Source: Christiangramia crocea (lineage in GTDB: Bacteria > Bacteroidota > Bacteroidia > Flavobacteriales > Flavobacteriaceae). Taken from it: DNA of 64,000 bases. Below are positions 7,371 through 15,857 of the stretch, one piece after another. Location: positions 1 to 64,000 of the forward strand of contig NZ_JAJSON010000015.1 of the NCBI RefSeq assembly GCF_022410465.1, given 5' to 3'. A program made the position numbers and the translations under genes. The notes below the pieces were generated by a model that was not told the DNA's origin, searched no databases, and saw only the letters and a list, made by a program, of their open reading frames with translations. Each line of letters starts with the position of its first letter. The first letter of the stretch is position 1.

Positions 7371-8800
7371 TGCCTACCAACAAAAAAACCAAAATAGTCG
7401 CAACACTGGGCCCTGCAACCAGTAGTAAGGATGTTTTAAAGAAGATGTTGCAGGAAGGTGTAAATGTTTTCCGCATAAATTTTTCTCATGCTAACTACGA
7501 TGACGTAAAGGAACGCATTCAAATGATCAGGGAGCTGAATGAGGAATATAGGTTCAATGCCGCTATTCTTGCCGATCTCCAGGGACCCAAACTTCGGGTT
7601 GGAGTAATGAAAGAAGAAGTGGTTGTAAGCGAAGGTGACCAGATTACTTTTGCTACCGGTAAGGAATTTAAAGGTACCGCGAAGAGGGTATATATGAATT
7701 ACGATTCCTTTCCCCGGGATGTAAAGGCTGGAGAAAGGATTTTGCTAGATGATGGAAAACTGATTTTCGAGGTTGTAAGTACCAATAAGAAGGATGAGGT
7801 AAAAACTAAAGTTATCCAGGGTGGCCCATTGAAGTCTAAAAAAGGGGTTAATCTTCCAAACACCAGTATTTCACTTCCGGCACTTACCGAAAAGGATATT
7901 GAAGATGCCAAGTTTGCCTGTGAGATGCAGGTAGACTGGATGGCGCTCTCTTTCGTAAGACATGCTGAGGATCTTATGGAACTTCAAAAACTTATAAAGG
8001 AACATAGCCAATACAAGATCCCTATCGTTGCCAAGATTGAGAAGCCGGAAGGTGTTGCAAATATCGATAAGATCGTTGCCTATTGCGACGGACTTATGGT
8101 GGCACGGGGAGACCTTGGAGTTGAGATCCCTGCCCAGGAAGTTCCACTTATTCAGAAAAAACTTGTGCTAACGGCTAAAAAGGCCAGGATTCCTGTGATT
8201 ATTGCCACTCAGATGATGGAAACCATGATCACCAGCCTTACTCCAACAAGGGCTGAGGTGAACGATGTGGCAAACTCTGTAATGGATGGCGCCGATGCGG
8301 TGATGTTAAGTGGTGAAACTTCTGTAGGTCAGTATCCGGTTCAGGTTATTCAAAAAATGTCTCAGATACTGGATAGTGTAGAGAATTCTCCTCTTATTAA
8401 AGTTCCTCATGAGCCACCTCACGTAAGAACAAAAAGATATATCACCAAAGCGGTTTGTTATCACGCAGCTCATATGGCTAATGAAATTAAGGCTAAGGCT
8501 ATCTGTACACTTACCAATAGTGGGTATACGGCTTTTCAAATTTCGGCATGGAGGCCTGAGGCTCATATCCTGGTGTTCACTTCAAACAAAAGGATACTTA
8601 ATCAGTTAAGCTTGCTATGGGGTGTTAAGGCATTTTTCTATGACAAGTTTGTGAGTACAGACGAAACAATAGAGGATATTTCAAAGATGGCGAAAGAATT
8701 CAAGTTCGTTGAAACCGGCGATTTTACCATTAATCTTGCGGCAATGCCAATAACCGAGAAGGGGATGGTAAATACCCTGAGAGTTTCGGAAATAGTATAA
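7370..8800 (+). CDS. pyk: Pyruvate kinase
   Basis: Converts phosphoenolpyruvate and ADP to pyruvate and ATP, the last step of glycolysis. Visible motifs are ATLGPA at the start, FRINFSHA, ADLQGPKLR, the active-site segment VAKIEKPEGV and MVARGDLGVEIP, and the MDGADAVMLSGETS region. At 476 residues it contains the A, B and C domains, with no extra C-terminal PEP-utiliser domain. A strong terminator follows at 8825-8862. Confidence 0.96.
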   Translation: MPTNKKTKIVATLGPATSSKDVLKKMLQEGVNVFRINFSHANYDDVKERIQMIRELNEEYRFNAAILADLQGPKLRVGVMKEEVVVSEGDQITFATGKEFKGTAKRVYMNYDSFPRDVKAGERILLDDGKLIFEVVSTNKKDEVKTKVIQGGPLKSKKGVNLPNTSISLPALTEKDIEDAKFACEMQVDWMALSFVRHAEDLMELQKLIKEHSQYKIPIVAKIEKPEGVANIDKIVAYCDGLMVARGDLGVEIPAQEVPLIQKKLVLTAKKARIPVIIATQMMETMITSLTPTRAEVNDVANSVMDGADAVMLSGETSVGQYPVQVIQKMSQILDSVENSPLIKVPHEPPHVRTKRYITKAVCYHAAHMANEIKAKAICTLTNSGYTAFQISAWRPEAHILVFTSNKRILNQLSLLWGVKAFFYDKFVSTDETIEDISKMAKEFKFVETGDFTINLAAMPITEKGMVNTLRVSEIV

Positions 8801-8824
8801 GCTTTAATGAACTCTTCATAATTT

Positions 8825-8862
8825 AACCGGGAACTTATTGAAAAATAGGTTTCCGGTTTTTT
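8825..8862 (+). terminator. Intrinsic terminator after pyk
   Basis: A stem of about 14 pairs (AACCGGGAACTTAT with ATAGGTTTCCGGTT, two G-U pairs) around a short A-rich loop is followed by six T. Its end touches the stop codon of the convergent lipoprotein gene at 8861 and may serve both directions. Confidence 0.85.
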
Positions 8863-9370
8863 AATGATGAAAATATCGGTCCCCGATATCAAGATTTTCC
8901 CTTACTAAGATATCAGTAATAGTTCTGGATTTGCTGCCGTATTGGTTATGTTTAAAGGAGAGCTTTAAGGTGTCTTCTGATAGTTTTAAAATCTTGAAAT
9001 ATTTATAGTCCTTGTCAGTATTCATTAGCTTCGGAATATCAGGGCTGTTTATTTTAATATATGGATGACCTTTTGGACCTTTCTTGAATTCATAACTTCC
9101 TTTTAAGCTGAGACCGCAATCAGAGCGATTTTCGTTATTATCTGAAACACTTTGGTTGCTTTTGAATGTTTGTCTGTAAGCCAGGAAACAAGGGCCCATA
9201 TTCATTCGTACATTATCATTATAGCGGCGTGCTATTTTCCATGTTTTAGAACTGTCTCCATGGATCAAAGCCATTGCGTTCTCCGGCAGTGAAAAAGGAT
9301 CGGGTTCATTATTACAGGATGGAAAAAATATAACTGCATAAAGGGTAGTTATCCATTTAAAGACTTTCAT
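8861..9370 (-). CDS. Hypothetical lipoprotein
   Basis: A 169-residue protein with a short hydrophobic leader and a lipobox-like FFPSC at about residues 15-19, so it is probably a lipid-anchored envelope protein. The mature part (WKIARRYNDNVRMNMG, then mixed beta-rich sequence) resembles small lipocalin-like lipoproteins of Bacteroidota in general character, but I do not recognise a specific family. It starts 6 bases after dinB and is probably co-transcribed with it; a functional link is not evident. Confidence 0.7.
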   Translation of the reverse strand: MKVFKWITTLYAVIFFPSCNNEPDPFSLPENAMALIHGDSSKTWKIARRYNDNVRMNMGPCFLAYRQTFKSNQSVSDNNENRSDCGLSLKGSYEFKKGPKGHPYIKINSPDIPKLMNTDKDYKYFKILKLSEDTLKLSFKHNQYGSKSRTITDILVRENLDIGDRYFHH

Positions 9371-9376
9371 TCAGTA

Positions 9377-10459
9377 TTAAAATTTGAATTTTAACTGGAC
9401 AGAAATTTCTTTTTTCTCTTCATTTGAATCTTCTTTATCGGTATTAAGATTGGAGAGTGAAATTCCCAGGAGACGAACGGAATTTTTCATTTTTTCCTGG
9501 TAAAGCAAGGCTTTGGCGATCTCCATTATCAGTTCTTTACTGGCAATATAATAACTTATGGTCTTACTTCGGGTTTGAAGGGTGAAATCACTGTACTTTA
9601 TCTTCAAAGTCACCGTCTTACCCGCTACCTTACTCTTTTTAAGACGTCGCTCGATCTCTTCGGCAATGTTTTCCAGCCTCTCCAGCATAAAGATCTCGGA
9701 AGAGATATTCTCATTGAAGGTTCTTTCGGCTCCCAGTGACTTTCTAATTCGATGCGGTTTTACCTCGCTTAGATGGATTCCCCTCACCACATTATAAAAA
9801 TGGGAACCGCTTTTTCCAAAATGCTCGGTTAGGTATTCCTCGCTTTTTTCTTTAAGGTCTTTCCCGCTGAATATTCCTAAACTATACATTTTTTCAGCGG
9901 TCACTTTGCCCACGCCATAGAACTTTCTAATATCAAGATCTTCCAGGAATTGTAGTACTTCTTCCGGGGGAACGGTTTTCTGGCCATTTGGCTTATTCAC
10001 ATCGCTGGCAACCTTTGCGATGAATTTATTGATTGAAATTCCCGCCGAAGCATTCAGGCCGGTTTTTTCCTTTATTTTATTCCTTATCTCTTTAGCGATG
10101 AGGGTAGCACTGGGGTTTCCTTTTTTATTCTCGGTAACGTCAAGATAAGCCTCATCCAGTGAGAGCGGTTCTACAAGCTCGGTATATTCAAAGAAGATCT
10201 CCCTGATCTTTTGAGATATCTCGCGATAACGTTCAAATCGTGGTTTTACGAAAATGAGATCTGGACAGTTGCGTTTTGCGATCACACTGCTCATAGCACT
10301 TCTTACTCCATACTTTCGTGCTTCATAACTTGCAGCGCTTACCACTCCTCTTTGGGAACTACCACCTACAGCTACGGCCTTTCCTCTAAGCTCCGGGTTA
10401 TCCAGTTGTTCCACTGACGCATAAAATGCATCCATATCTATATGGATAATTTTTCTCAT
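9377..10459 (-). CDS. dinB: DNA polymerase IV
   Basis: Y-family translesion polymerase. The catalytic acids are in HIDMDAFYASVE at the N-terminus and SLDEAYLDV about 95 residues later (numbered from ATG at 10459, about 8-10 and 102-103). A helix-hairpin-helix thumb (FYGVGKVTAEKM) and a little-finger domain follow. The C-terminal QLKFKF fits a beta-clamp-binding peptide. I chose ATG at 10459 over GTG at 10468 because the family starts MRKIIHIDMD, and a TAAATTTG -7 box at 10473-10480 leaves almost no room for the GTG. No LexA box was recognised. Confidence 0.94.
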   Translation of the reverse strand: MRKIIHIDMDAFYASVEQLDNPELRGKAVAVGGSSQRGVVSAASYEARKYGVRSAMSSVIAKRNCPDLIFVKPRFERYREISQKIREIFFEYTELVEPLSLDEAYLDVTENKKGNPSATLIAKEIRNKIKEKTGLNASAGISINKFIAKVASDVNKPNGQKTVPPEEVLQFLEDLDIRKFYGVGKVTAEKMYSLGIFSGKDLKEKSEEYLTEHFGKSGSHFYNVVRGIHLSEVKPHRIRKSLGAERTFNENISSEIFMLERLENIAEEIERRLKKSKVAGKTVTLKIKYSDFTLQTRSKTISYYIASKELIMEIAKALLYQEKMKNSVRLLGISLSNLNTDKEDSNEEKKEISVQLKFKF

Positions 10460-10472
10460 GACGTTCACGTCC

Positions 10473-10480
10473 CAAATTTA
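10473..10480 (-). promoter_or_regulatory. -7 box for dinB
   Basis: TAAATTTG on the minus strand fits TAnnTTTG. Transcription would start near 10466-10468, giving a leader of under 10 bases before ATG at 10459. Confidence 0.5.
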
Positions 10481-10599
10481 AGCTTAAAAGATTTAAAGGA
10501 TTGTTAGGGCAAAATTGTAAATTTAAGTTTGTAATCATTCGGTTTGATGACTTTATTCCCTCAAATAAAATATGGAACCGGAGGAGAAGATATTTTTAG

Positions 10600-11271
10600 A
10601 TGACTGGAAAAACAGCAATTATTCTTGGTGCTACTGGCTTGACAGGCAGTATTCTTCTGGAAAAACTGTTGCAGGATGAGCGGTATGAAAAGATCAAGGT
10701 CTTTTCACGTCAACATGTAAGGCAGCAGCACCCTAAGATTGAGGAATTCCTTATAAACCTTTTTGAACTGGAGAAGGTGGGCAACCTTTTTACCGGGGAT
10801 GAGGTTTATTGTTGCATTGGAAGCACCCAGAAAAAAACGCCGGATGAGGAGGTTTACAGGATGGTAGATTTTGGGATTCCGGCAACGGCAGCCAGGCTTT
10901 CTAAGCTGAATGGAATCCGTACTTTTGAAGTGATCTCGGCTATGGGTGCAAATGAGAATAGCAGATTCTTTTATAACCGCACTAAAGGAGAAATGGAGGG
11001 CGCAGTCATGGAACACCGGATAGAGAATACCTATATTCTCAGGCCATCACTCATTGGAGGTGAAAGGGAAGAGAGCCGGCCACTGGAATATGCCTGGAAA
11101 AAGATAATGAATCTGGGGGATCATCTGCTTGTTGGTAAACTTAAAAAATACCGTAGCATACATCCGGAAACTATTGCAAACGCAATGATATACCTGGCAA
11201 ATAGCCAGTATAAAAGTGGAAGGATTGAGTCTGACGAGATCAAGAGAATAGCAAATAGATATAAAGAATAA
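10600..11271 (+). CDS. NAD(P)-binding short-chain reductase-like protein (HTATIP2/YbjT-like)
   Basis: A 223-residue atypical SDR protein with a Rossmann fold. The dinucleotide motif GATGLTGSILLEKLL is at residues 10-24, and a second conserved stretch includes CCIGSTQKKTPDEEVYRMVD and the substrate-side YNRTKGEMEG. This pattern fits the HTATIP2/CC3-like oxidoreductases; the substrate is unknown. It is followed after 2 bases by a CYTH gene and then two more plus-strand genes, so it heads an operon of four. Confidence 0.82.
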   Translation: MTGKTAIILGATGLTGSILLEKLLQDERYEKIKVFSRQHVRQQHPKIEEFLINLFELEKVGNLFTGDEVYCCIGSTQKKTPDEEVYRMVDFGIPATAARLSKLNGIRTFEVISAMGANENSRFFYNRTKGEMEGAVMEHRIENTYILRPSLIGGEREESRPLEYAWKKIMNLGDHLLVGKLKKYRSIHPETIANAMIYLANSQYKSGRIESDEIKRIANRYKE

Positions 11272-11273
11272 AT

Positions 11274-11744
11274 ATGACCGAAATAGAGCGAAAATTCCTT
11301 GTAAAGTCAGATGAATTCAAGCAACAGGCCGATAAAAAGAAATTGATAATACAGGCCTATCTGAATACTCATCCGGAGCGGACTATCAGGATAAGAATTA
11401 ATGATGATGAAGCATTTATCACTATTAAAGGAAAATCTTCTGAAGATGGATTGTCACGATTTGAATGGGAAAAAGAGATCCCGGTTAAAGAAGCCAGGAA
11501 ACTGTTGCAGATATGCGAACCTGGTAAAATAGAAAAATACAGATATCACGTGGATATAGGAGAACACACCTATGAAATTGATGAGTTCCTGGAAGAAAAT
11601 GAAGGTCTGGTCCTGGCCGAGATAGAACTTGAAAAGGAAGATGAGCAATTTGAAAAACCTGAGTGGCTTGGAGAGGAGGTTACCGGCAATCTTGATTATT
11701 ACAATTCGAAATTGATAGAAAACCCCTATAAAAACTGGAACTGA
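11274..11744 (+). CDS. CYTH domain protein (adenylate cyclase/thiamine triphosphatase superfamily)
   Basis: A 156-residue single-domain protein beginning EIERKFLV, the ExExK signature of triphosphate-tunnel enzymes. Later conserved charges include RTIRIRI, TIKG, EWEKEI and ENEGLVLAEIELE. Members of this small bacterial group hydrolyse triphosphate substrates such as tripolyphosphate; the substrate here is unknown. It ends one base into the start of the next gene, so translation is coupled. Confidence 0.88.
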   Translation: MTEIERKFLVKSDEFKQQADKKKLIIQAYLNTHPERTIRIRINDDEAFITIKGKSSEDGLSRFEWEKEIPVKEARKLLQICEPGKIEKYRYHVDIGEHTYEIDEFLEENEGLVLAEIELEKEDEQFEKPEWLGEEVTGNLDYYNSKLIENPYKNWN

Positions 11745-12244
11745 TGAAAGTAATTATTCCCGTCTTACTTTGTGGTCTTTTGGCGGGTTGCATGGAAGCC
11801 CCTCAACCTAACGCCACCGAAAATGAGAAAACTGAGAAAAGGAAAGATTCTTTTGCCAGCACTGATATTTCTAAAATAGAAGCCAAACTTAAGGAAGAGG
11901 GTTACCAAACTTTTAGATACAAAGAAGGGGATACCACCTATTTAATGCAGCAGTATTATTTGGTATTTTTGAAATCAGGTCCAAATCGCAGCCAGGATTC
12001 TACAGAGGCGGCAGATCTTCAGAAAAAGCATATGGCTCATTTATCCAGACTTTATGAGGAAGGTTATACAAGTTTGACGGGCCCAACGGGAGATGATGGC
12101 GAGATTAGGGGAATAGTTGTTTTTAATACTGCCACCCAAAAGGAAGCCGATAGTCTGGCCAGACTTGATCCAATGGTAAAGGCAGGAAGACTGGAAGTAG
12201 AAGTTCATCCATGGTGGGTGGCTAAAGGAGGTAAATTGAATTAA
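11744..12244 (+). CDS. Exported lipoprotein with YciI-like domain
   Basis: Residues 1-16 form a lipoprotein signal ending in LLAGC. After a charged linker, residues about 60-166 match the YciI fold: HMAHLSRLYEEG, GPTGDDGEIRG, and a C-terminal DPMVKAGRLEVEVHPWW typical of YciI proteins. YciI domains are usually cytoplasmic and of unclear function, so the lipid-anchored form is unusual. It overlaps the CYTH gene by one base and precedes a DUF5996 gene by 3 bases. Confidence 0.75.
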   Translation: MKVIIPVLLCGLLAGCMEAPQPNATENEKTEKRKDSFASTDISKIEAKLKEEGYQTFRYKEGDTTYLMQQYYLVFLKSGPNRSQDSTEAADLQKKHMAHLSRLYEEGYTSLTGPTGDDGEIRGIVVFNTATQKEADSLARLDPMVKAGRLEVEVHPWWVAKGGKLN

Positions 12245-12247
12245 GAA

Positions 12248-13177
12248 ATGATACTAGGGAACAGGTTACCGGAATTAAAGTATGTGGGTAATGAAAATAA
12301 AAAGCTTACCCTGCATCTCTTTTTCCAGATCATGGGAAAAATAAGAATGGCCTTAACCCCAAGAAAGAATCACTGGTGGTATATCACATTGTATGTAAAT
12401 GAAAAAGGTTTTACCACTGGCTCAATTCCCATTCAAAATGGATTCGCCTCCTTTTCCATGTCCCTGGACATTCTTGATCATGAATTCATTGTTTTTAAGA
12501 GCAACGGAGAATCCCGTTCCTTTGAACTGGAACATGATCTTAGTGTGGCGCAATTCTATGAGCGGGTAGTGGAATTTTTAAAAGAACTGGATATTGAGGT
12601 AAGTATTAACTCCAGGCCCTATGAATTGGATATTGATATGGATTTTTCAGAAATCTCAGATATTCGGCACTATGATGCTTTATTTGCTACTACCTACTGG
12701 CATACTTTTCTTTGGATAGATTCGGTTTTTAAGGAATTCAGCGGACGGTTCTACGGAAAGACATGCCCGGTTCATTTGTACTGGCATTCGATGGATCTTG
12801 CAGTAACACGTTTCTCCGGGACAAGAGCCCCGGCTATGCCGAAAGAAGCGAGGATTCCGGATAAGGAAGCATACAGCCATGAGTGTATAAGCTTTGGTTT
12901 TTGGGCAGGAGACGAAAATATACAGGAACCGGCTTTCTATTCATATACCTATCCCTCTCCTGAGGATATAGACATGGAAGAACTGGAGCCATCAAATGCT
13001 AACTGGATCATGAACAACGGAAGCCCGATGGCCATACTTACATATTCTGACCTTAGGGAGAAAGAAAATCCAAGAAAAGTTTTGTTGGAGTTTTTGGAAT
13101 CGGCATATCAGGCTGGTGCGAACCGCGCAGGATGGAACGTTGAAGAATTTAAAGTTCCACCATTAGAAGAGCTTTAA
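12248..13177 (+). CDS. DUF5996 family protein
   Basis: A 309-residue cytoplasmic protein of unknown function. The N-terminal part contains [17 protein letters not shown] and HWWYITLYV, and the middle carries [16 protein letters not shown], both features of DUF5996. There is no signal peptide or membrane helix. It is the last gene of the four-gene plus-strand run and its stop overlaps the convergent thioredoxin stop by four bases (13174-13177), so no terminator separates the two. Confidence 0.8.
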   Translation: MILGNRLPELKYVGNENKKLTLHLFFQIMGKIRMALTPRKNHWWYITLYVNEKGFTTGSIPIQNGFASFSMSLDILDHEFIVFKSNGESRSFELEHDLSVAQFYERVVEFLKELDIEVSINSRPYELDIDMDFSEISDIRHYDALFATTYWHTFLWIDSVFKEFSGRFYGKTCPVHLYWHSMDLAVTRFSGTRAPAMPKEARIPDKEAYSHECISFGFWAGDENIQEPAFYSYTYPSPEDIDMEELEPSNANWIMNNGSPMAILTYSDLREKENPRKVLLEFLESAYQAGANRAGWNVEEFKVPPLEEL

Positions 13178-13473
13178 TTAAAAGAGAGTATTTTATTCTT
13201 TATCTCTTCCTTCGGCAAAACTCCCGATTGTCTCCATAATTGCTCACCGTTCCTAAAAAGCATAATTGTGGGTACTCCACGTACCTGATATCTGGCTGCT
13301 AGAGGCTGGTTCTTATCCACATCTATCTTAACAATCTTTACCTTATCCCCAAGTTCTGCTTTAACCTCCTTAAGAATTGGAGCTAACATTTTACAGGGTC
13401 CGCACCAGTCCGCGTGAAAATCGACCAGAACCGGGGTGTCGCTATTTATGATATCATTAAAGCTACTTTTCAT
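13174..13473 (-). CDS. trxA: Thioredoxin
   Basis: A 99-residue thioredoxin that reduces protein disulfides in the cytoplasm. The active site ADWCGPCK is at residues 21-28 (Cys24, Cys27), and the conserved cis-proline is in RGVPTIM. No signal peptide is present. Its stop codon overlaps that of the convergent DUF5996 gene. Confidence 0.95.
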   Translation of the reverse strand: MKSSFNDIINSDTPVLVDFHADWCGPCKMLAPILKEVKAELGDKVKIVKIDVDKNQPLAARYQVRGVPTIMLFRNGEQLWRQSGVLPKEEIKNKILSFN

Positions 13474-13533
13474 AAGATTTTTTTAGGTTCTTAAATTTAT
13501 CCATTTAGCTAATACCAAACTTATATAGGAAAG

Positions 13534-14382
13534 TTAAAATCTGCCGGTGATACCTATTCTTCCAAGCCCCACCTGGAAATTCCAGCTAATGCCTTCAATT
13601 TCATTCTTACCATAATCCCGCTCCCTTTTAAGATAATTGTCTATTGAATCTACTACTAGTACACTTAGCGCCAGGCTGAGTCCTACGTCCGTAAACCAGT
13701 GTGCACCTTCCCATAATCTTGAGGCCGGAGGGATAAGCCCCACCCCCAGAATTCCTGCTTTAACGAAAGGATTTTCAAATTGCTTTGAAAGAGCGTATGC
13801 GGTTGTAAAAGAAAGAATGGTATGGCCCGAAGGGAATGAATGGTAATTTGGCTCACTACTAAAGGGTTTAAAATCTCCTTTTCCCGCTCCTTCTTTTGGT
13901 CTTGCACGGCCTACAGCTGTTTTTAATATAGACTGAATAATTCCGGCAGTGGTTGCAGCTGAAATCATAAGAACACCTGTTCTTCTTACCTTTTCATTCC
14001 TGGTGAACAATCCGTAGAGATAAACCGCCCCGTTTACTGCATAATTATTCTGAGGGCTGCCATAGTACCAGCCGAAATCCTGAATGAACATTGGAACATC
14101 ATCTTCCTGATTTCTAAACCATTCGTTTGCCTCGTCATCAAAAATGTACAATACGGCTGTTCCTGTTACTATTGCGCCAGCCGTCAGGAAATCATCCTTT
14201 TGCCATCTAATGGGTTGGGAGTAGGTTTTTTTAAGCCCTCCAAAGGCACTTACCCCGTCATACTTTAAAAGTTCCCAGGTAGTTGTCAATGAATCCTTGT
14301 TTTTCTCCTGGGCTTTAATAATTGGACCCGAGATGAAAACGGTTATAATTATTAGCTTTACAACATAATCAATTGGCCTCAT
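13534..14382 (-). CDS. PAP2-family phosphatase, membrane associated
   Basis: A 282-residue lipid-phosphate phosphatase-like protein with an N-terminal hydrophobic signal. All three PAP2 motifs are present: KTAVGRARP (about 154-162), FPSGHT (about 183-188) and SRLWEGAHWFTD (about 222-233), including the catalytic histidines. Likely substrates are undecaprenyl pyrophosphate, phosphatidic acid or a lipid A phosphate, on the periplasmic face. It lies between the RND operon and trxA; no operon link is clear. Confidence 0.86.
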   Translation of the reverse strand: MRPIDYVVKLIIITVFISGPIIKAQEKNKDSLTTTWELLKYDGVSAFGGLKKTYSQPIRWQKDDFLTAGAIVTGTAVLYIFDDEANEWFRNQEDDVPMFIQDFGWYYGSPQNNYAVNGAVYLYGLFTRNEKVRRTGVLMISAATTAGIIQSILKTAVGRARPKEGAGKGDFKPFSSEPNYHSFPSGHTILSFTTAYALSKQFENPFVKAGILGVGLIPPASRLWEGAHWFTDVGLSLALSVLVVDSIDNYLKRERDYGKNEIEGISWNFQVGLGRIGITGRF

Positions 14383-14458
14383 GTGAAGTTAAAATTAAGA
14401 AATAGCTCAGAATAAATATTCTGTCTATTTATTACCACGACTGGTATTATAAAAAATC

Positions 14459-15856
14459 TTACTGCCATCCTCCTCCAAGAGCTCTATAAATATCCACAAT
14501 AGATTTTAATTGATTAAAGCGTGCATTTGTAAGGTCAAGTCTTGAATTCAGGCTGTTCTGCCTTGCCGTAAGAACCTCGAGGTAGTTGGCAAGACCATTA
14601 TTTAAAAGTTCTTCAGAATATTCTGTGGCCATCTCATAAGCCTCATATTCCTTTTGTTTTATTTCAATTTTTTTCGAGGCAGCCTGGTAAGAATACAATG
14701 CATCAGAAACCTCTTTGGAAGCTTCTAAGATTGCCCTTCTGAAATTAAGTCGTGACTGTTCCTGCTCTGCCTGAGACACTTCATATTGAGTTCTGATTTG
14801 TCGTCCGTTCAGCAGAGGCTGCGTAATTCCTCCTATTATACTAGCAAATAGTGAATTTGCATCAAAAAGTTTTGAAGCGTCAAGAGACTGAAATCCTCCT
14901 GTTGCGGTTAGAGTGATGGATGGATAGAAATTACTTCTGGCCACATTGGTTAACTGAAAAGAGTTTATGAGATCGAATTCTGCGGCAATCACATCAGGTC
15001 GATTTCTAAGAAGTTGAGCCGGTACACCAATAGAAAGACCGGTAGTGATTTCCTGACCCCCAAGTGTGCTTCTTTCTATCTGCATGGGAGATTCCCCCAG
15101 TAAGATGGAAAGTCTGTTCTCGATAAGGCGTTCCTGTTCATTTAGATCTACCAGAATAGCCTGGGCGGTATATAACTGGGCCTCTGTTTGTTTAACTCCC
15201 ACTTCTGTAAGAAGTCCTGCTTCTTTAAGGGCTTTGGTGGTTTCAAGACTTTTTTCTCTGGTTTCTATCGTTTCTTCGGTAATCCTTTTCTGTTCATCAA
15301 GGGATAATAACTGGTAGTAGCTGGAAGCAATTTCAGCGATCAGCCTTGTCTTCACTGCTTTATGTGCAGCGACACTTTGAAGATAACCAGCTTCAAAGGC
15401 ACGTTTCTGGCTGGTGATCTTTCCCCAAATATCGGCTTCCCAGGACAGGGATGTGTTTACTTCGTATTGGTTTATGGAACTAAAGAAACTTCCAAACTGG
15501 CTGTTGGGTGATAGTTCCTGGTGGGTAAAACGTCCATTCCCGTTAAGTGTCGGTAAATAGCCTGCTTTACCCTGTTTTGCATATGCTTCGGCAGTCAGGA
15601 CTTGCTGAAGGGCAACTCTTATATCTATATTATTTTCAAGCCCCTGTTCAATATAATCCTGTAAAAGAGGATCTGTGAACATTTCACTCCAGGAAATAAG
15701 TGCCATGTTCAGACTATCCTGTTTAATGGAGTCTGTACGATAAAACTCTTCTCTCACTACTTCTGGCCGTTCATAATCTTTGGCAACAAAGCATGATTGG
15801 AGGCTTAAAAGACCTGTGATTGCGAAAATGATCTTATATCTTAGTGCTGATCTCAT
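14459..15856 (-). CDS. RND efflux outer-membrane lipoprotein channel (NodT/OprM type)
   Basis: The outer-membrane exit duct of a tripartite pump. It has a lipobox (LLSLQSC) near the N-terminus and the two repeated coiled-coil/beta hairpin halves of the TolC fold, with GLLTEVGVKQTEAQLYTAQA and NGLANYLEVLTARQNSLNSR as the typical hairpin segments. I chose ATG at 15856, one base after the pump stop; GTG at 15868 is an alternative that would overlap the pump gene by 11 bases. It is the last gene of the adaptor-pump-channel operon. Confidence 0.92.
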   Translation of the reverse strand: MRSALRYKIIFAITGLLSLQSCFVAKDYERPEVVREEFYRTDSIKQDSLNMALISWSEMFTDPLLQDYIEQGLENNIDIRVALQQVLTAEAYAKQGKAGYLPTLNGNGRFTHQELSPNSQFGSFFSSINQYEVNTSLSWEADIWGKITSQKRAFEAGYLQSVAAHKAVKTRLIAEIASSYYQLLSLDEQKRITEETIETREKSLETTKALKEAGLLTEVGVKQTEAQLYTAQAILVDLNEQERLIENRLSILLGESPMQIERSTLGGQEITTGLSIGVPAQLLRNRPDVIAAEFDLINSFQLTNVARSNFYPSITLTATGGFQSLDASKLFDANSLFASIIGGITQPLLNGRQIRTQYEVSQAEQEQSRLNFRRAILEASKEVSDALYSYQAASKKIEIKQKEYEAYEMATEYSEELLNNGLANYLEVLTARQNSLNSRLDLTNARFNQLKSIVDIYRALGGGWQ

Positions 15857-15857
15857 T

